Positions 26,066 through 36,350 are shown, numbered from the stretch's first letter. The stretch: DNA of 64,000 nt from Micromonospora sp. NBC_00421 (GCF_036017915.1 NZ_CP107929.1:2511501-2575500), one strand, 5' to 3'. Translations and numbers: made by a program. The notes: generated by a model from the letters alone, not told the origin.

Positions 26066-27463
26066 TCACGGCGTCACCGTGCGCAGCACGTCCAGCGAGC
26101 GGACCAGTTTGCCGGTGGTGGTACGCGGCAACTGCGCCACCAGGTGCAGGGTGCGCGGACGTTTGTAGCCGGCCAGCCGTTCGGCGAGCAGCGTGTCCAG
26201 CACGTCCTCGGACAGCGGCCCGTCGGGCTGCACGTAGGCGGTGATCCCGTCGTCGTAGGCGACCACCGCGGCGGCCACCCCGGGCAGCCCGGCGAGGGTG
26301 GCCTCGACCTCGGTCAGGTCGACCTTCAGGCCACCCACGGAGACCTGCGAGTCGAGCCGGCCCCGGACGGTGACCAGGCCGGTGGCCGGGTCGACGGTGC
26401 CGGCGTCACGGGTGCGCAGCCAACCGTCGGCCCAGCGGGTCGGGTCGCTGAGCCCCACGTACGGCGAGGCGGGGCAGCTGATCAGCAGTTCACCGTCGGA
26501 CTCGCGGACCTCGATGCCGGGTGCGGGCGCGACGGCCGGCCGGTGGCTGCCGTGCAGGTCGGTGCCGATGACGCCGACCTCGGTCATCCCGTACATGTTG
26601 CCCAGGGGTACGCCGTGCCGGTCGGTGAAGGCCTGCGCGACGGCCGGCGGGACCAGCTCCCCGCCGGTGGTCATCCGCCTGAACTGGGGCAGCGGCCGTT
26701 CGGGGCGGGTGGAGGCGAGCAGTCCGATGTGGAAGGGCACCCCCAGCACGGTGGCCGGGGTGTCCTGGGCGGCGATGGCGGCCAGCACGGCGTCGCCGCC
26801 GAGCCGCTCCGGCGGGACCAGCTCGACGCGGGCGTGCAGACCGTAGAGCAGACCCCCGACCAGACCGAGCACGTGCACCATGGACGGCAGCAGGATGATC
26901 CGCTCGCCGGGCAGCGCCACCCCGTCGATGCGGGTGTAGCGGTGCACCTCGGCGACCAGGTCGGCGGCGGTGCGGCCGATCACCTTGGACGGACCGGTGG
27001 AGCCGGAGCTGAGCTGGATCACGGCGTGACCGCTGACCGCAGGGCGGTCCGCGTAGCCGGTGACGCTCTCGGTGACGTCGACGAAGACCTTCAGCGCGCC
27101 ACCGCCGGTACGCGCCGGGGCCACCACCACCTGCGGGGTGAGCCGTTGCAACGCCCGGTCGACCTCGTGGTCGGTGAGCCGGTGGTCGAGCAGCACGGCC
27201 TGGCCCCCGCTACGCCAGGTCGCCAGCAGGTTGACCACATAGGACAAAGAGGGCGGAAGGCGCAATGCGGCGGCACCGCCGGGGCGTAGGCCGGCGGCGC
27301 CCAGCCGGGCCTGCGCCTCGGTGACCAGGCGGTGCAGGGTAGCCCGGTCGACCGGCTCGGGCAGCCGCAGACAAACGTCGGTCGAGCGGCCGGCGAACAA
27401 CAGCTCGTCCACCCAACCGGGGTCTTGCGCCGCAGGATCTTCCGTCTGGCGATACATGGTCAC
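26066..27463 (-). CDS. AMP-dependent ligase
   Basis: 465-residue ANL enzyme, shorter than its two relatives here. The P-loop reads QLSSGSTGPSKVIG near residue 150; MYGMTEVG near 270, GWLRTRDAG near 345, and TTTGKLVRS near the end hold the usual motifs including the adenylation lysine. It opens the operon of two carriers, KS genes and the second ligase. A second in-frame ATG (MYRQ) lies two codons inside the chosen start. It could load an aryl or amino acid such as 4-hydroxyphenylglycine onto one of the adjacent carriers; no specificity code was read. Confidence 0.83.
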   Translation of the reverse strand: MTMYRQTEDPAAQDPGWVDELLFAGRSTDVCLRLPEPVDRATLHRLVTEAQARLGAAGLRPGGAAALRLPPSLSYVVNLLATWRSGGQAVLLDHRLTDHEVDRALQRLTPQVVVAPARTGGGALKVFVDVTESVTGYADRPAVSGHAVIQLSSGSTGPSKVIGRTAADLVAEVHRYTRIDGVALPGERIILLPSMVHVLGLVGGLLYGLHARVELVPPERLGGDAVLAAIAAQDTPATVLGVPFHIGLLASTRPERPLPQFRRMTTGGELVPPAVAQAFTDRHGVPLGNMYGMTEVGVIGTDLHGSHRPAVAPAPGIEVRESDGELLISCPASPYVGLSDPTRWADGWLRTRDAGTVDPATGLVTVRGRLDSQVSVGGLKVDLTEVEATLAGLPGVAAAVVAYDDGITAYVQPDGPLSEDVLDTLLAERLAGYKRPRTLHLVAQLPRTTTGKLVRSLDVLRTVTP

Positions 27464-27773
27464 CGCCGGCCACCGTCCAGCTTAGGATCGGGCGAAAACC
27501 GCCCATACATCACGTCTCTTGGCGTGCTCACGGAACCCTACGACAGCCCCGAAGAGCATTACTAGATGCGAATGGCTAGATCAGAAAAGGCGGCCGGTTG
27601 GATTGCCGCCGCTCGATCGGCGGGGCAGGATCAGGCGCGTACGCCGGCCCGCGACACCCCGGCGGCTTCGCCGTGCCCGGCTCACTGCCGCGCCGACCTC
27701 CGCCGATGCGCCCGGCCTCCGATGTGGAGCTGAGCGGTGGCCGGGTGGGCGGGGCGAGGCAACGAGGGCGGGG
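27464..27773. other. Intergenic region between the CLF and the ligase
   Basis: 310 bases without a gene. The segment 27480-27590 is clearly more AT-rich than its surroundings and probably holds the promoter of the ligase-ACP-KS operon (minus strand). The remainder next to the CLF stop is GC-rich. No hairpin with a U-run was seen, so readthrough from the aromatic PKS genes cannot be excluded. Confidence 0.4.
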
Positions 27774-29114
27774 TCAAGCCGGTGGAGGGGTACCGTGGAG
27801 GACCAGGGCGCTGTTGAATCCGTCGAAGCCGCGTGCGCAGACCAGCGCCACCCGGCTGCCGGGCCGGCGGGGAGCACGCAGGAAGTCCAGTTCGCAGCCG
27901 GGGGCCGGGTCGGTCGGCCCCGCCGAGGCGGGCAGCGTGTCGTGGTGGAAGGCGAGCAGGGCGGTCGCCACGTCCAGGGCCGACCCGCCCTGATGGGCCC
28001 GGCCGGTCAACGACTTGTGGGTGCTCACCGGTGGCGGCCGGTCGCCGAAGACCGCCCGCAAGGCGGTCGCCTCGCTGCGGTCGTAGCGGGGCACCCCGAG
28101 CGCGTCCGGGACGACCAGGTCCACCTCGTCGGCGGTGCTCCCGGATCGGGCCAACGCCAACCGCATCGCCCGCGCGTAGCTGACCGGGTCACCGGCGGTG
28201 TCCGGGCCGGTGTGCACCGCGTCGTGGGTGGCCGCCCAGCCGGTCACCTCCCCGTAGACCCGGGCGCCCCGGGCAAGGGCGTGGTCCCGTTCCTCCACCA
28301 CGAAGACCGCGCCCCCCTCGGCGGGCACGTAGCCGCCGGCCGCCCGGTCGAACGGCCGGTACGCCACCGCCGGGTCGTCGACGTCGCTGAGCAGCCCGGA
28401 GCGGAGCTGACAGGCCAGCGCGTACGGGCTCAGCGGGCACTCGGTCGCGCCGGCGATCACCACCGACGTACCCCGCCGGATGGTCCGCACCGCGTGTGCC
28501 AGGCTGTCCAGCCCACCGGCGGCCTCGGCGACCAGTACCCCGGACGGCCCCTTGAACTGGTGGTGGATGGAGAGCTGCCCGACGCTCGCCGCATAGAACC
28601 AGGCGATCGACTGGTACGCCCCGACGGTCCGGCTCGACCCGCCCCAGAGCCGTTGCAGTTCCCGCTGCCCGAACAGGTTCCCCCCGGACGAGCTGGCCAG
28701 GGTGACCGCCCAGTCGTACGGATCGGGGGCGCGGGCGGGCAGCCCGGCGTCGGCGAGCGCCAACGCGGTGGCGGCGAAGCCGAGCTGGGTCCACCTGTCG
28801 GTCTGCACCAGCTGTCGGGGGTCGACGTACGCGGTCGGCGCGAAGCCGGGAACCTCGCCACCGACCCGGGTGGGGTAACGGCTCGGATCGAACAGGGTGA
28901 TCGGCCCGGTCCGCCGGACACCACCGGTCACCGTCCGCCAGTGCGCGTCGACGCCGATGCCGCTGGGCGCGACCACCCCGATCCCGGTCACCACCGCCCG
29001 CACCCGGTCCCCGTCCGGCCCACCCGGCCCGGTCACCCCGGACCCGCCCGAGCCCGTCAGGCCGGACCCGCCGTCACGGACCGTCAGTCCGGGAACCACG
29101 TCCGGGGCCGTCAC
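27774..29114 (-). CDS. Type II PKS chain length factor (KS-beta)
   Basis: 446-residue KS-beta. The nucleophile region reads [10 protein letters not shown]: cysteine absent, and the glutamine usual in CLFs (VAEQAGG) is alanine (A198). The second half retains the KS fold ([27 protein letters not shown]) but lacks the NAHGTGT histidine. It pairs with the adjacent KS-alpha to set polyketide length. The GTG overlaps the KS-alpha stop (GTGA). The first about 38 residues are Gly/Ser-rich repeats of SGG/TGPGG type and may be linker or mis-start. Confidence 0.92.
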   Translation of the reverse strand: MTAPDVVPGLTVRDGGSGLTGSGGSGVTGPGGPDGDRVRAVVTGIGVVAPSGIGVDAHWRTVTGGVRRTGPITLFDPSRYPTRVGGEVPGFAPTAYVDPRQLVQTDRWTQLGFAATALALADAGLPARAPDPYDWAVTLASSSGGNLFGQRELQRLWGGSSRTVGAYQSIAWFYAASVGQLSIHHQFKGPSGVLVAEAAGGLDSLAHAVRTIRRGTSVVIAGATECPLSPYALACQLRSGLLSDVDDPAVAYRPFDRAAGGYVPAEGGAVFVVEERDHALARGARVYGEVTGWAATHDAVHTGPDTAGDPVSYARAMRLALARSGSTADEVDLVVPDALGVPRYDRSEATALRAVFGDRPPPVSTHKSLTGRAHQGGSALDVATALLAFHHDTLPASAGPTDPAPGCELDFLRAPRRPGSRVALVCARGFDGFNSALVLHGTPPPA

Positions 29115-30375
29115 CGCGGCACCGCCAGCCGGCGGAAGAGCATCGCGGACTGGAAACCACCGAACCCGCTGCCCACCGACAACGCCACGTCCACCGGCGT
29201 CTCCCGGGCCACGTTCGGCACGTAGTCCAGGTCGCACTCCGGGTCGCGGGTGGTCCAGTTGGCGGTCGGCGGCACCACCCCGTACTCGATGGCCAGGGCG
29301 CAGGCGGCCATCTCGATGGCGCCGATCGCGCCCAGCGAGTGCCCGACCATCGACTTGATCGAGCTGACCGGCACCCGGTACGCCGTCGGGCCGAGCGCCC
29401 GCTTGAACGCCGCCGTCTCGTGCCTGTCGTTCTGCCGGGTCCCGGAGCCGTGCGCGTTGACGTAGGAGACCGCCGACGGGTCGAGCCGGGCCTGCCGCAG
29501 CGCCGCCGTGATGGCCAGCCCCATCTCCACCCCGTCGGGCCGCAACCCGGTCATGTGGAAGCCGTTGCTGCGGCCGGCGTAACCGGCGACCTCGCAGTAG
29601 ACGTGCGCGCCGCGCCGCCGGGCGTGCTCCCACTCCTCCAGCACCAGCACCGCAGCCCCCTCGGCGAGCACGAAACCCTGCCGGTGGGCGTCGAAGGGCC
29701 GCGAGGCGTGGGCCGGGTCGTCGTTGTCCGGGCTGGTCGCCCGGATCGCGTCGAACGAGGCGACGGTGACCGGGGAGATCGGCGAGTCGGCGGCCCCGGC
29801 CAGCACGATGTCCGCCTCGCCGTCGGTGACGAGCTGGTGGGCGTACCCGATGGCGTCGATGCCGGAGGTGCAACCGGTGGAGACCACCTGCGCCGGGCCG
29901 TGCAGGCCGTGCCGGCAGGCCACGTCGGCGGCGAGGCTGCTCGGCACCAGCGCCTGGTAGAGGTACGGCCCGCCGAGGGCGTGGTCGACCAGCCAGTGCC
30001 GGCCCGAGTCGCTGACCCGGACGTACTCCTTCTCCAGGGCGGTGGTGCCGCCGACGGCGGTGCCCAGCACCACCCCGGTGACGTCCCGGTCGGCGTCGGT
30101 CAGGTCGAGCCCGCTGTCGGCGAGCGCCTCGGCGGCGCAGGCCAGCGCGAACTGCGCGTACCTGTCGGAGCGTTGCCGCTGCGCCGGGGTGAGCCCGGCG
30201 GCGTCCGGGTCGAAGTCGCACTCGGCGGCGATCTGCGACCGGTACGGCGACGGGTCGAAGAAGCTGATCCGCCGGGTGGCCGTCCGGCCCTCGGTGAGGG
30301 TCTTCCAGAACCGGTCCCGGGTGACGCCGCCCGGGGCGACCACCCCGATCCCGGTCACCACCGTGCGCCGGCCGG

Positions 30376-30379
<4 letters not shown>
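29111..30379 (-). CDS. Type II PKS ketosynthase alpha
   Basis: 422-residue KS-alpha. The active-site block [15 protein letters not shown] is diagnostic of aromatic type II PKS (C170); H310 is in VNAHGSGT and H347 in [10 protein letters not shown]. It forms the heterodimer with the downstream CLF and extends a poly-beta-ketone on the ACP with malonyl units. Its start overlaps the cupin stop. The enzyme sits in the order ACP/aromatase - cupin - KS-alpha - CLF on the minus strand. The high motif fidelity makes this the firmest call in the cluster. Confidence 0.96.
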
Positions 30380-31546
<1,167 letters not shown>

Positions 31547-31610
31547 TCACCTTCCGGCCGGCCCCGTCACCCGGGCGTCATCCGACGGCCCGCACCACCC
31601 CGCACGATGG

Positions 31611-31639
31611 TGACGCTGCGTTGACGCAGACTGTGTGTC
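31611..31639. promoter_or_regulatory. Candidate SARP-binding heptamer repeats
   Basis: Three heptamers occur at exactly 11-base spacing: TGACGCT (31611-31617), TGACGCA (31622-31628) and GTGTGTC (31633-31639). Eleven-base periodic direct repeats are the known binding pattern of SARP activators. The first two are near-identical, the third weak. CTGCGTTGACGCAG (31616-31629) is also a six-base-arm palindrome, so a dimeric repressor site is an alternative. Confidence 0.5.
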
Positions 31640-31719
31640 AGCTATGCCCCTGCTGTCCATCGTGATGGCGGTTCGCAGTTCAGGGGCAATATGGTCCAGT
31701 CACGACCTCTACACTTTCA

Positions 31720-31748
31720 TTGACCGAGAGTAATCACATTGGTAGTGT
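31720..31748 (+). promoter_or_regulatory. Sigma-70-type promoter for SARP
   Basis: TTGACC (31720-31725) and TAGTGT (31743-31748) are separated by 17 bases, a close match to the vegetative consensus. Initiation near 31755 would leave a leader of about 117 bases before the SARP GTG start. Confidence 0.62.
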
Positions 31749-31871
31749 TCGTGCCGGTCGACCCGGCCCGCGGGTCCGGCACCGCGTGGAGTGACCCGGC
31801 CACGGCGTCGTGGGGACCGCGCCGGGACACCGGACGATCTGGACCCAGGTTCTCCTGCAGGGGGTGTGCCA

Positions 31872-32756
31872 GTGAGCGGTCATGCCAGCACGCCGGCCGG
31901 TGACCTTCCGGACGATCCACCGGTGCGCCTGCACCTGCTCGGCGGTTTCCGGCTGCTGCACGGCGACTCCCCGGTGGTGGTGCCGCGTGGGCTGCAGCGG
32001 GTGATCGCCGTGATCGGGCTGCGCCCCGGCGCCACCCGCAGCAACCTGGCCGGACTGCTCTGGCCGGACGTACCCGAGGAACGGGCGTTGTCGTCGCTGC
32101 GTACCGCCCTGTGGCGGCTGCGTCAGGACCCCTGCTGCCCGCTGCTGGCCAGCGGCGACACCGTCCGCCTCGACCCGACGGTACGGCTCGACGTGGACGA
32201 CCTCGTCGCCACCGCGGCCCGGATACGCGGCGGGGGTGACCCGCGCACCGCCACCCTCGCGCTCGCCGCCGGCACCCGTGACCTGCTCCCCGGTTGGTAC
32301 GACGACTGGGTGTTGCTGGACCGGGAACGGCTGCGTCAGCTCCGACTGCACATGCTGGAACAACTCGCCGCCGACCAGTTGGAGGCGGGACGGCACGGTG
32401 AGGCGTTGCAGGCCGCCCTGGAGGCGATGGCCGCCGAACCGCTCCGCGAGACCCCGCACCGCCTGGTGGTGCGTATCCACCTCGCCGAGGGCAACGCGTT
32501 CGAGGCGGTGCACGCCTTCTACGTCTACCGGGACCTGCTCATGCGGGAACTGCGACTGGAACCGTCCCCCGCGATGTGCGCGCTTGTCGACGAGACGCTG
32601 GCCCCGATCCGGCAGGCCACCCGCCACCCGCCGACGGCCCGCCGTCACGATCCGGACGGGCGACGTGACGAGCAGGTGACAGCTCCGCCGCCAGGGTGGA
32701 CCCACCGTGAGCCCCGGGCCGATCGGGGCGCACCACCTGCGAGAGGGGTCCGATGA
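31872..32756 (+). CDS. SARP-family transcriptional activator
   Basis: 294 residues. An N-terminal winged-helix domain (VRLHLLGGFRL at 19, SNLAGLLWPDVPEERALSSLRTALWRLR around 60-85) is followed by a bacterial transcription activation domain with LLPGWYDDWVLLDRERLRQL and AVHAFYVYRDLLMRELRLEPSP. There is no ATPase domain, so it is a small SARP. These proteins activate antibiotic-type clusters and bind periodic heptamers. The GTG at 31872 is preceded by a G-rich site. The stop overlaps the cyclase start (ATGA). The about 45 C-terminal residues are Arg/Pro-rich and low complexity. Confidence 0.92.
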   Translation: MSGHASTPAGDLPDDPPVRLHLLGGFRLLHGDSPVVVPRGLQRVIAVIGLRPGATRSNLAGLLWPDVPEERALSSLRTALWRLRQDPCCPLLASGDTVRLDPTVRLDVDDLVATAARIRGGGDPRTATLALAAGTRDLLPGWYDDWVLLDRERLRQLRLHMLEQLAADQLEAGRHGEALQAALEAMAAEPLRETPHRLVVRIHLAEGNAFEAVHAFYVYRDLLMRELRLEPSPAMCALVDETLAPIRQATRHPPTARRHDPDGRRDEQVTAPPPGWTHREPRADRGAPPARGVR

Positions 32757-33100
32757 GCCGTCTGGTGATCGTCAGCAGGATCATTCCCGGCGCGGAGGGG
32801 CGGGTCGCCCAGATCTACGCCGAATCCGACGCGACCGAACTGCCCGGTCTCACCGGGTTGCGCCACCGGTCCCTGTACCGCCTGCACGACCTGTGCGTAC
32901 ACCTGATGGAGACCACCGACGTGGACGTCGACACCCTGGTCACCGCCCGCAGCCATCCGCTGTACCAACGGACCAACGAACGGCTGTCGGCACACACGTC
33001 GGCGTACCTGCCGACCTGGCGGTCGCCCCGCGACGCGCCGGCCGGTTGCTTCTACAGTTGGGACGCCTCCGCCGCGCCCACCCCGCAGGTTCGGCGCTGA
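32753..33100 (+). CDS. TcmI-type polyketide cyclase
   Basis: 115-residue small dimeric cyclase of the TcmI/Polyketide_cyc family. It starts MSRLVIVSRIIPGAE, has SDATELPGLTGLRHRSLY near 25-42, DLCVHLMETT near 45, and HPLYQRTNERLSAH near 69. It closes later rings of unreduced aromatic polyketides. It is coupled to the SARP gene (ATGA overlap) rather than to the minimal PKS. Together with the cupin and SRPBCC domain, the set matches whiE-like cyclisation machinery. Confidence 0.92.
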   Translation: MSRLVIVSRIIPGAEGRVAQIYAESDATELPGLTGLRHRSLYRLHDLCVHLMETTDVDVDTLVTARSHPLYQRTNERLSAHTSAYLPTWRSPRDAPAGCFYSWDASAAPTPQVRR

Positions 33101-33140
33101 ACCGTCGGCCGGTGCGGTCGACTGCGGCGGCACGGCGCCC

Positions 33141-33176
33141 GCAGCACACCCCGTTGCGGCAGCACACCCCGTTGCG
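33141..33176. repeat. 18-base tandem duplication
   Basis: GCAGCACACCCCGTTGCG occurs twice in tandem (33141-33158, 33159-33176) in the 220-base gap after the cyclase gene. No function is apparent. Confidence 0.7.
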
Positions 33177-33320
33177 GCTTCGCCACCGCCCGACACCGGG
33201 CATTCCACCTGCGCAACGAGGGACGGTCCTCCCTGTCGTCCGACATTCGCGTGTGCAAAGCTGCGGCGGGTCTTCGCGTTTCCTCGCGACTTCGACGACA
33301 TACGCAATAGGGAGGTTGCC

Positions 33321-34619
33321 GTGCCGGCTACGTTCGGGCAATGGCTGATCGTGATCCTGGCCCTGCTGGTGGGCCTGGCCGGAGGCTGGGCGCTGTGGGG
33401 ACGGCAGCGGCCGGCCACCGGGACACCCATTGTGGAGGGTGACCCGGTAGTCGGGCTCTCCGCCGAGGAGAAGGCCGCCGCCACGATCGACGCCCCCCGC
33501 CCGGACGCCACGGTCGACACCTCCCCGACGCCCGTCGCCGTCGTCGACGAGCCCACCCCGCAGGACCTGACCACCCCGCAGTCCGCCGGCCACCTCGCCC
33601 CGCCAGCCGACGACGCCTCCCTCGTCGACGACACCGCTGCCGTCGACCGGACCCCGGCCGCCGACGGCACGCCCGCCACGATCGCCGCCGAGCGGTCCGT
33701 CCCGCTGGCCGTCATCGAGGACGAACCGACCACCGCGGACCTCACCGGCCATGCCACCTCGGGCCTCACCGGCCGTACCACCTCGGACGAGACGCCCGGG
33801 AGCACGGTCGCCGACGAGAACACCGCGCCGATCCCCGCGCCCCGGGCCACCGTCGAGGACACCCCGGACACCCCGGACACCCCGGTCCCGGCGACGGAGC
33901 TGCCGGAACCGGCCCCGGTCGACGGGGAACCCGCCGCCACCGACCCCCGATCGGCCGCGAGCGGCCCGGTGACCGGGGAGGAAGCGCTCCCGGCCCCGAC
34001 GGCCGACACCGTCCCGACCGAGACCACGCCCGCCGACCCGTCCACCGTGCCTGACCCGGCCGTTCCGACCACCGCGCCGGACCCGGAGCCGGCCCTGACC
34101 ACCCCGACCACCGTTCCGGACCCCGACCCGGTCGCCGTGCCGGACCCGGAGCCGGTCACGCCGGTCGCCGTGCCGGACCCCGACCCGGCCACCCGGGTCG
34201 CCGACGACGCGGACGAGGCCCCGGCCGCCGTCGCGCCGGTGATCCCGACGCAACGCACCTCCGTCGCGGACAACGCACCGGTTACGGACAGTGCACCCGT
34301 TACGGACCGTGCACCGGTTACGGACAGCATCGTCGCTCAGGACGCCGCCGCCGGACAGGACGGGCCGGCGGACGACTTCCGCCGCATCCAGGGCGTCGGA
34401 CCGAAGATCGCGGCCTCGCTCCAGGCCGCCGGCATCCGCACCTACCGGCAGCTCGCCGAACTGGACGAGGTACGCCTGCGGGAAACGGTCCGCGCCGCCG
34501 GGCTGCGTGCCGCCGCGAGCCTGGCCACCTGGCCGCAGCAGGCGAAGGTGCTGGCCGGTGCGGGCACCGAGGCCGAGCGGGTACTGCCGGTGCCGACCGG
34601 CGGTGACACCCGGGTCTGA
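33321..34619 (+). CDS. Membrane-anchored helix-hairpin-helix protein with long Pro/Thr/Asp-rich linker
   Basis: 432 residues. One N-terminal transmembrane segment (about 6-26, FGQWLIVILALLVGLAGGWA) ends with WGRQRP on the likely cytosolic side. About 300 residues of repetitive Pro/Thr/Ala/Asp/Glu sequence follow with motifs VPDPEP and APVTD, some encoded by tandem repeats (about 34269-34325). The C-terminal 75 residues are a helix-hairpin-helix domain (FRRIQGVGPKIAASLQAAGIRTYRQLAEL). Such HhH domains bind nucleic acid or sit on ribosomal or helicase partners; here the role is unknown. A perfect GGGAGG site precedes the GTG start. Confidence 0.75.
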   Translation: MPATFGQWLIVILALLVGLAGGWALWGRQRPATGTPIVEGDPVVGLSAEEKAAATIDAPRPDATVDTSPTPVAVVDEPTPQDLTTPQSAGHLAPPADDASLVDDTAAVDRTPAADGTPATIAAERSVPLAVIEDEPTTADLTGHATSGLTGRTTSDETPGSTVADENTAPIPAPRATVEDTPDTPDTPVPATELPEPAPVDGEPAATDPRSAASGPVTGEEALPAPTADTVPTETTPADPSTVPDPAVPTTAPDPEPALTTPTTVPDPDPVAVPDPEPVTPVAVPDPDPATRVADDADEAPAAVAPVIPTQRTSVADNAPVTDSAPVTDRAPVTDSIVAQDAAAGQDGPADDFRRIQGVGPKIAASLQAAGIRTYRQLAELDEVRLRETVRAAGLRAAASLATWPQQAKVLAGAGTEAERVLPVPTGGDTRV

Positions 34620-34635
34620 CCGGTCGATCCGACGA

Positions 34636-34674
34636 GGGCCGGTGGGCGTCGCCAGGCGTACCCACCGGCCCTTT
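34636..34674 (+). terminator. Rho-independent-type terminator
   Basis: GGGCCGGTGGG (34636-34646) pairs with CCCACCGGCCC (34661-34671), an 11-bp GC stem followed by TTT. It lies 16 bases after the HhH gene stop. Confidence 0.72.
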
Positions 34675-34734
34675 CGCCTGCCGTCCACAGGCCCGACCCC
34701 GGGGCGGGGTGACCGCGCCGGCCCGACATCCCGC

Positions 34735-34781
34735 CCCGGCCGACCGGGAGTGATCATGGCCCGGCCGACCGGGAGTGATCA
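34735..34781. repeat. 25-base-period direct repeat at a gene end
   Basis: CCCGGCCGACCGGGAGTGAT followed by CA is repeated at 34735-34756 and 34760-34781. The second copy covers the stop codon of the phosphotransferase gene (34779). Both copies end in TGATCA, as do the larger palindromes in other convergent gaps. Probably a local duplication at a 3' end. Confidence 0.65.
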
Positions 34782-35696
34782 CGGCACGGTCGGTCCGCCA
34801 CCGCTGTCAGGCTCGGTGAGCAGGGCGTCGAGTGTGTGCGTGGCCTCGACCACCCGCGCCGGGTTCGGGTGGTCGAGGGTGATGAGGGCCTTCCACAGTG
34901 CCCAACCGCGCGCCCGCCGCCAGGTGCCGGCATCGACGTCGAGGGCGGTTCGGAAGGCCGTACGGGCGGACGCGTCGAGCAGTGTCCAGGCGATCGTCAG
35001 GTCGCAGGCGGGGTCGCCCACCCCGCTGGTGCCGAAGTCGATGACGGCGGCCAGTCGTCCGTCGCGGACCAGCAGGTTGCCGTAGGCGACGTCCCCGTGG
35101 AACCAGACCGGCGGCCCGGCCCAGGTGCTGGCCAGCGCGGCCGACCAGATCCGGGTGACCGGGCCGGCGGGCACCCGGTGGGCGAGCCGGGTGATCGCGC
35201 CACGGGTCTCCCCGTCGTACGTACGCAGGGGTCCGCCCCGCCAGAAGCTGTGCGGGCCGGCGGCCGGCCCGGCGGCGGGGTCCACCCGGCTCAGCGCGGC
35301 CAGGAACCCGGCCAGGTCGGTGGCGAACGTCGTGAGGTCGCCGATCCGGGCGGCGGTGGCCTGCTCACCGGCTATCCAGCCGTAGACCGACCACTCGAAC
35401 GGGTAACCCTCGGCCGGCCGGCCCCGGCCCAGCGGGACGGGCACCGGCAGCGGCAGCCGCGGTGCCAGATAGGGCAGCCACCGCTGCTCCTTGGCCACCT
35501 GGGCGGCGTAACCGGCGGCGCTGGGCAACCGCACGGTCATCGTGTCGCCGAGGTGGAAGGTGCGGTTGTCCCAGCCACCGGCTGAGACCCGGCGGACCGG
35601 GAGCGCGGCCCAGTCGGGAAACTGGGTGGCGACGAGACGGCGTACCAACGCCTCGTCGATCTGCGGGGCGACGGGTGCGTCGGGGCGGCTGCTCAT
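34779..35696 (-). CDS. Aminoglycoside-phosphotransferase-fold kinase
   Basis: 305 residues with the APH/choline-kinase fold. The Brenner-type catalytic loop reads WFHGDVAYGNLLV near 205 with the catalytic aspartate, and the metal-binding DFG-equivalent is VIDFGTSGVGDPACDL near 226. The N-terminal nucleotide lobe starts RRVSAGGWDNRTFHLG. An ATG at 35696 is chosen; the 66 upstream codons to 35894 are not homologous-looking. It is not in the biosynthetic operons, so it may be a resident small-molecule kinase. The substrate is unknown and an antibiotic-resistance role cannot be claimed. Confidence 0.82.
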   Translation of the reverse strand: MSSRPDAPVAPQIDEALVRRLVATQFPDWAALPVRRVSAGGWDNRTFHLGDTMTVRLPSAAGYAAQVAKEQRWLPYLAPRLPLPVPVPLGRGRPAEGYPFEWSVYGWIAGEQATAARIGDLTTFATDLAGFLAALSRVDPAAGPAAGPHSFWRGGPLRTYDGETRGAITRLAHRVPAGPVTRIWSAALASTWAGPPVWFHGDVAYGNLLVRDGRLAAVIDFGTSGVGDPACDLTIAWTLLDASARTAFRTALDVDAGTWRRARGWALWKALITLDHPNPARVVEATHTLDALLTEPDSGGGPTVP

Positions 35697-35844
35697 CCCT
35701 CCCACCGTGTCGTAGCGACACCCTGCTCGGCAACGGATTTGTCCACACCGTCCCGCTGACCGTTCCGGAATACCGTTTACCTGGTCCCGGCGAGTGGGTA
35801 CATGGGCGGCACCTCGAATACACCACAAGCCCGGAGGCACCCCC

Positions 35845-36051
35845 ATGCGCGGTTCGTCGATCCTCGGAGTCATCGTCGTCATCTGGTTGGTCATCGGTGC
35901 CGTCGCCGCTGGCCAGCGCGGCTACTACGGAAACGACGACACCAACTGTGCCGAGGCCGGCACCATCCTGGTGACCATCGTGGCCGGGCCACTCAACTAC
36001 ATCGGCGCCAACCCGAAGATCGACTGCAAGCTCCCCGAGCCGTCGAAGTAG
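35845..36051 (+). CDS. Small single-TM protein with two cysteines
   Basis: 68 residues. A transmembrane helix covers about residues 5-24 (SSILGVIVVIWLVIGAVAAG) and the rest has two cysteines (NCAEAG and DCKLPE) and a second hydrophobic stretch. I recognise related short proteins in actinomycetes but no function. The ATG has a CGGAGG site eight bases upstream. It stands alone between two minus-strand genes and is followed by a GC-rich hairpin. Confidence 0.62.
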   Translation: MRGSSILGVIVVIWLVIGAVAAGQRGYYGNDDTNCAEAGTILVTIVAGPLNYIGANPKIDCKLPEPSK

Positions 36052-36064
36052 ACCGCACCACCCC

Positions 36065-36094
36065 GGCCCGCGCCCACCCCTCGGGGCGCGGGCC
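36065..36094 (+). terminator. GC-rich hairpin after small membrane-protein gene
   Basis: GGCCCGCGCCC (36065-36075) pairs with GGGCGCGGGCC (36084-36094) around an 8-base loop, 13 bases after the stop. There is no U-run; downstream the RNA is C-rich and G-poor to about 36230. Confidence 0.6.
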
Positions 36095-36240
36095 GTCCCA
36101 TGTCCGCTCCAGATCACCCCCACCCGCCATGCCCTGCACCCCACCCAGCCCCACCCACCCCACCCACCCCACACCTCCTAAACCTTCCTAGGAACCCACC
36201 CCGCATTCCCCCCTCCCACACCCATCGGCGTCTGTCATGC
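36095..36240 (+). other. C-rich, G-poor tract before palindrome copy 4
   Basis: The plus-strand transcript is dominated by CCCCACCC and CACCC runs between about 36110 and 36230. This is the base bias of Rho-utilisation sites and it directly precedes palindrome copy 4. No gene is seen in it. Confidence 0.45.
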
Positions 36241-36300
36241 GGTGATCAAGAAGTTGTGGTCAGAAAACCGCGCTGCGATGACCGAAACCTCTTGATCACC
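36241..36300. terminator. Palindromic repeat copy 4; terminator candidate
   Basis: Arm GGTGATCAAGAAGTTGTGGT plus CA (36241-36262) pairs with 36279-36300 with three mismatches. It belongs to the same family as copies 1-3. It sits between convergent genes; a G-rich tract (36301-36350) lies on its other side, C-rich in the permease transcript. Confidence 0.68.
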
Positions 36301-36350
36301 GGGGAGATCCGGGGGGTGGGGGCGGGGGGGATCCCGGGGGTGGGGGTGGG

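Noticed and set aside
33321..34757. Minus-strand serine/glycine/valine-rich frames across the HhH gene
   Set aside because: They mirror the Asp/Pro/Thr repeats of the real plus-strand gene, which has a perfect ribosome site, a TM helix and an HhH domain.
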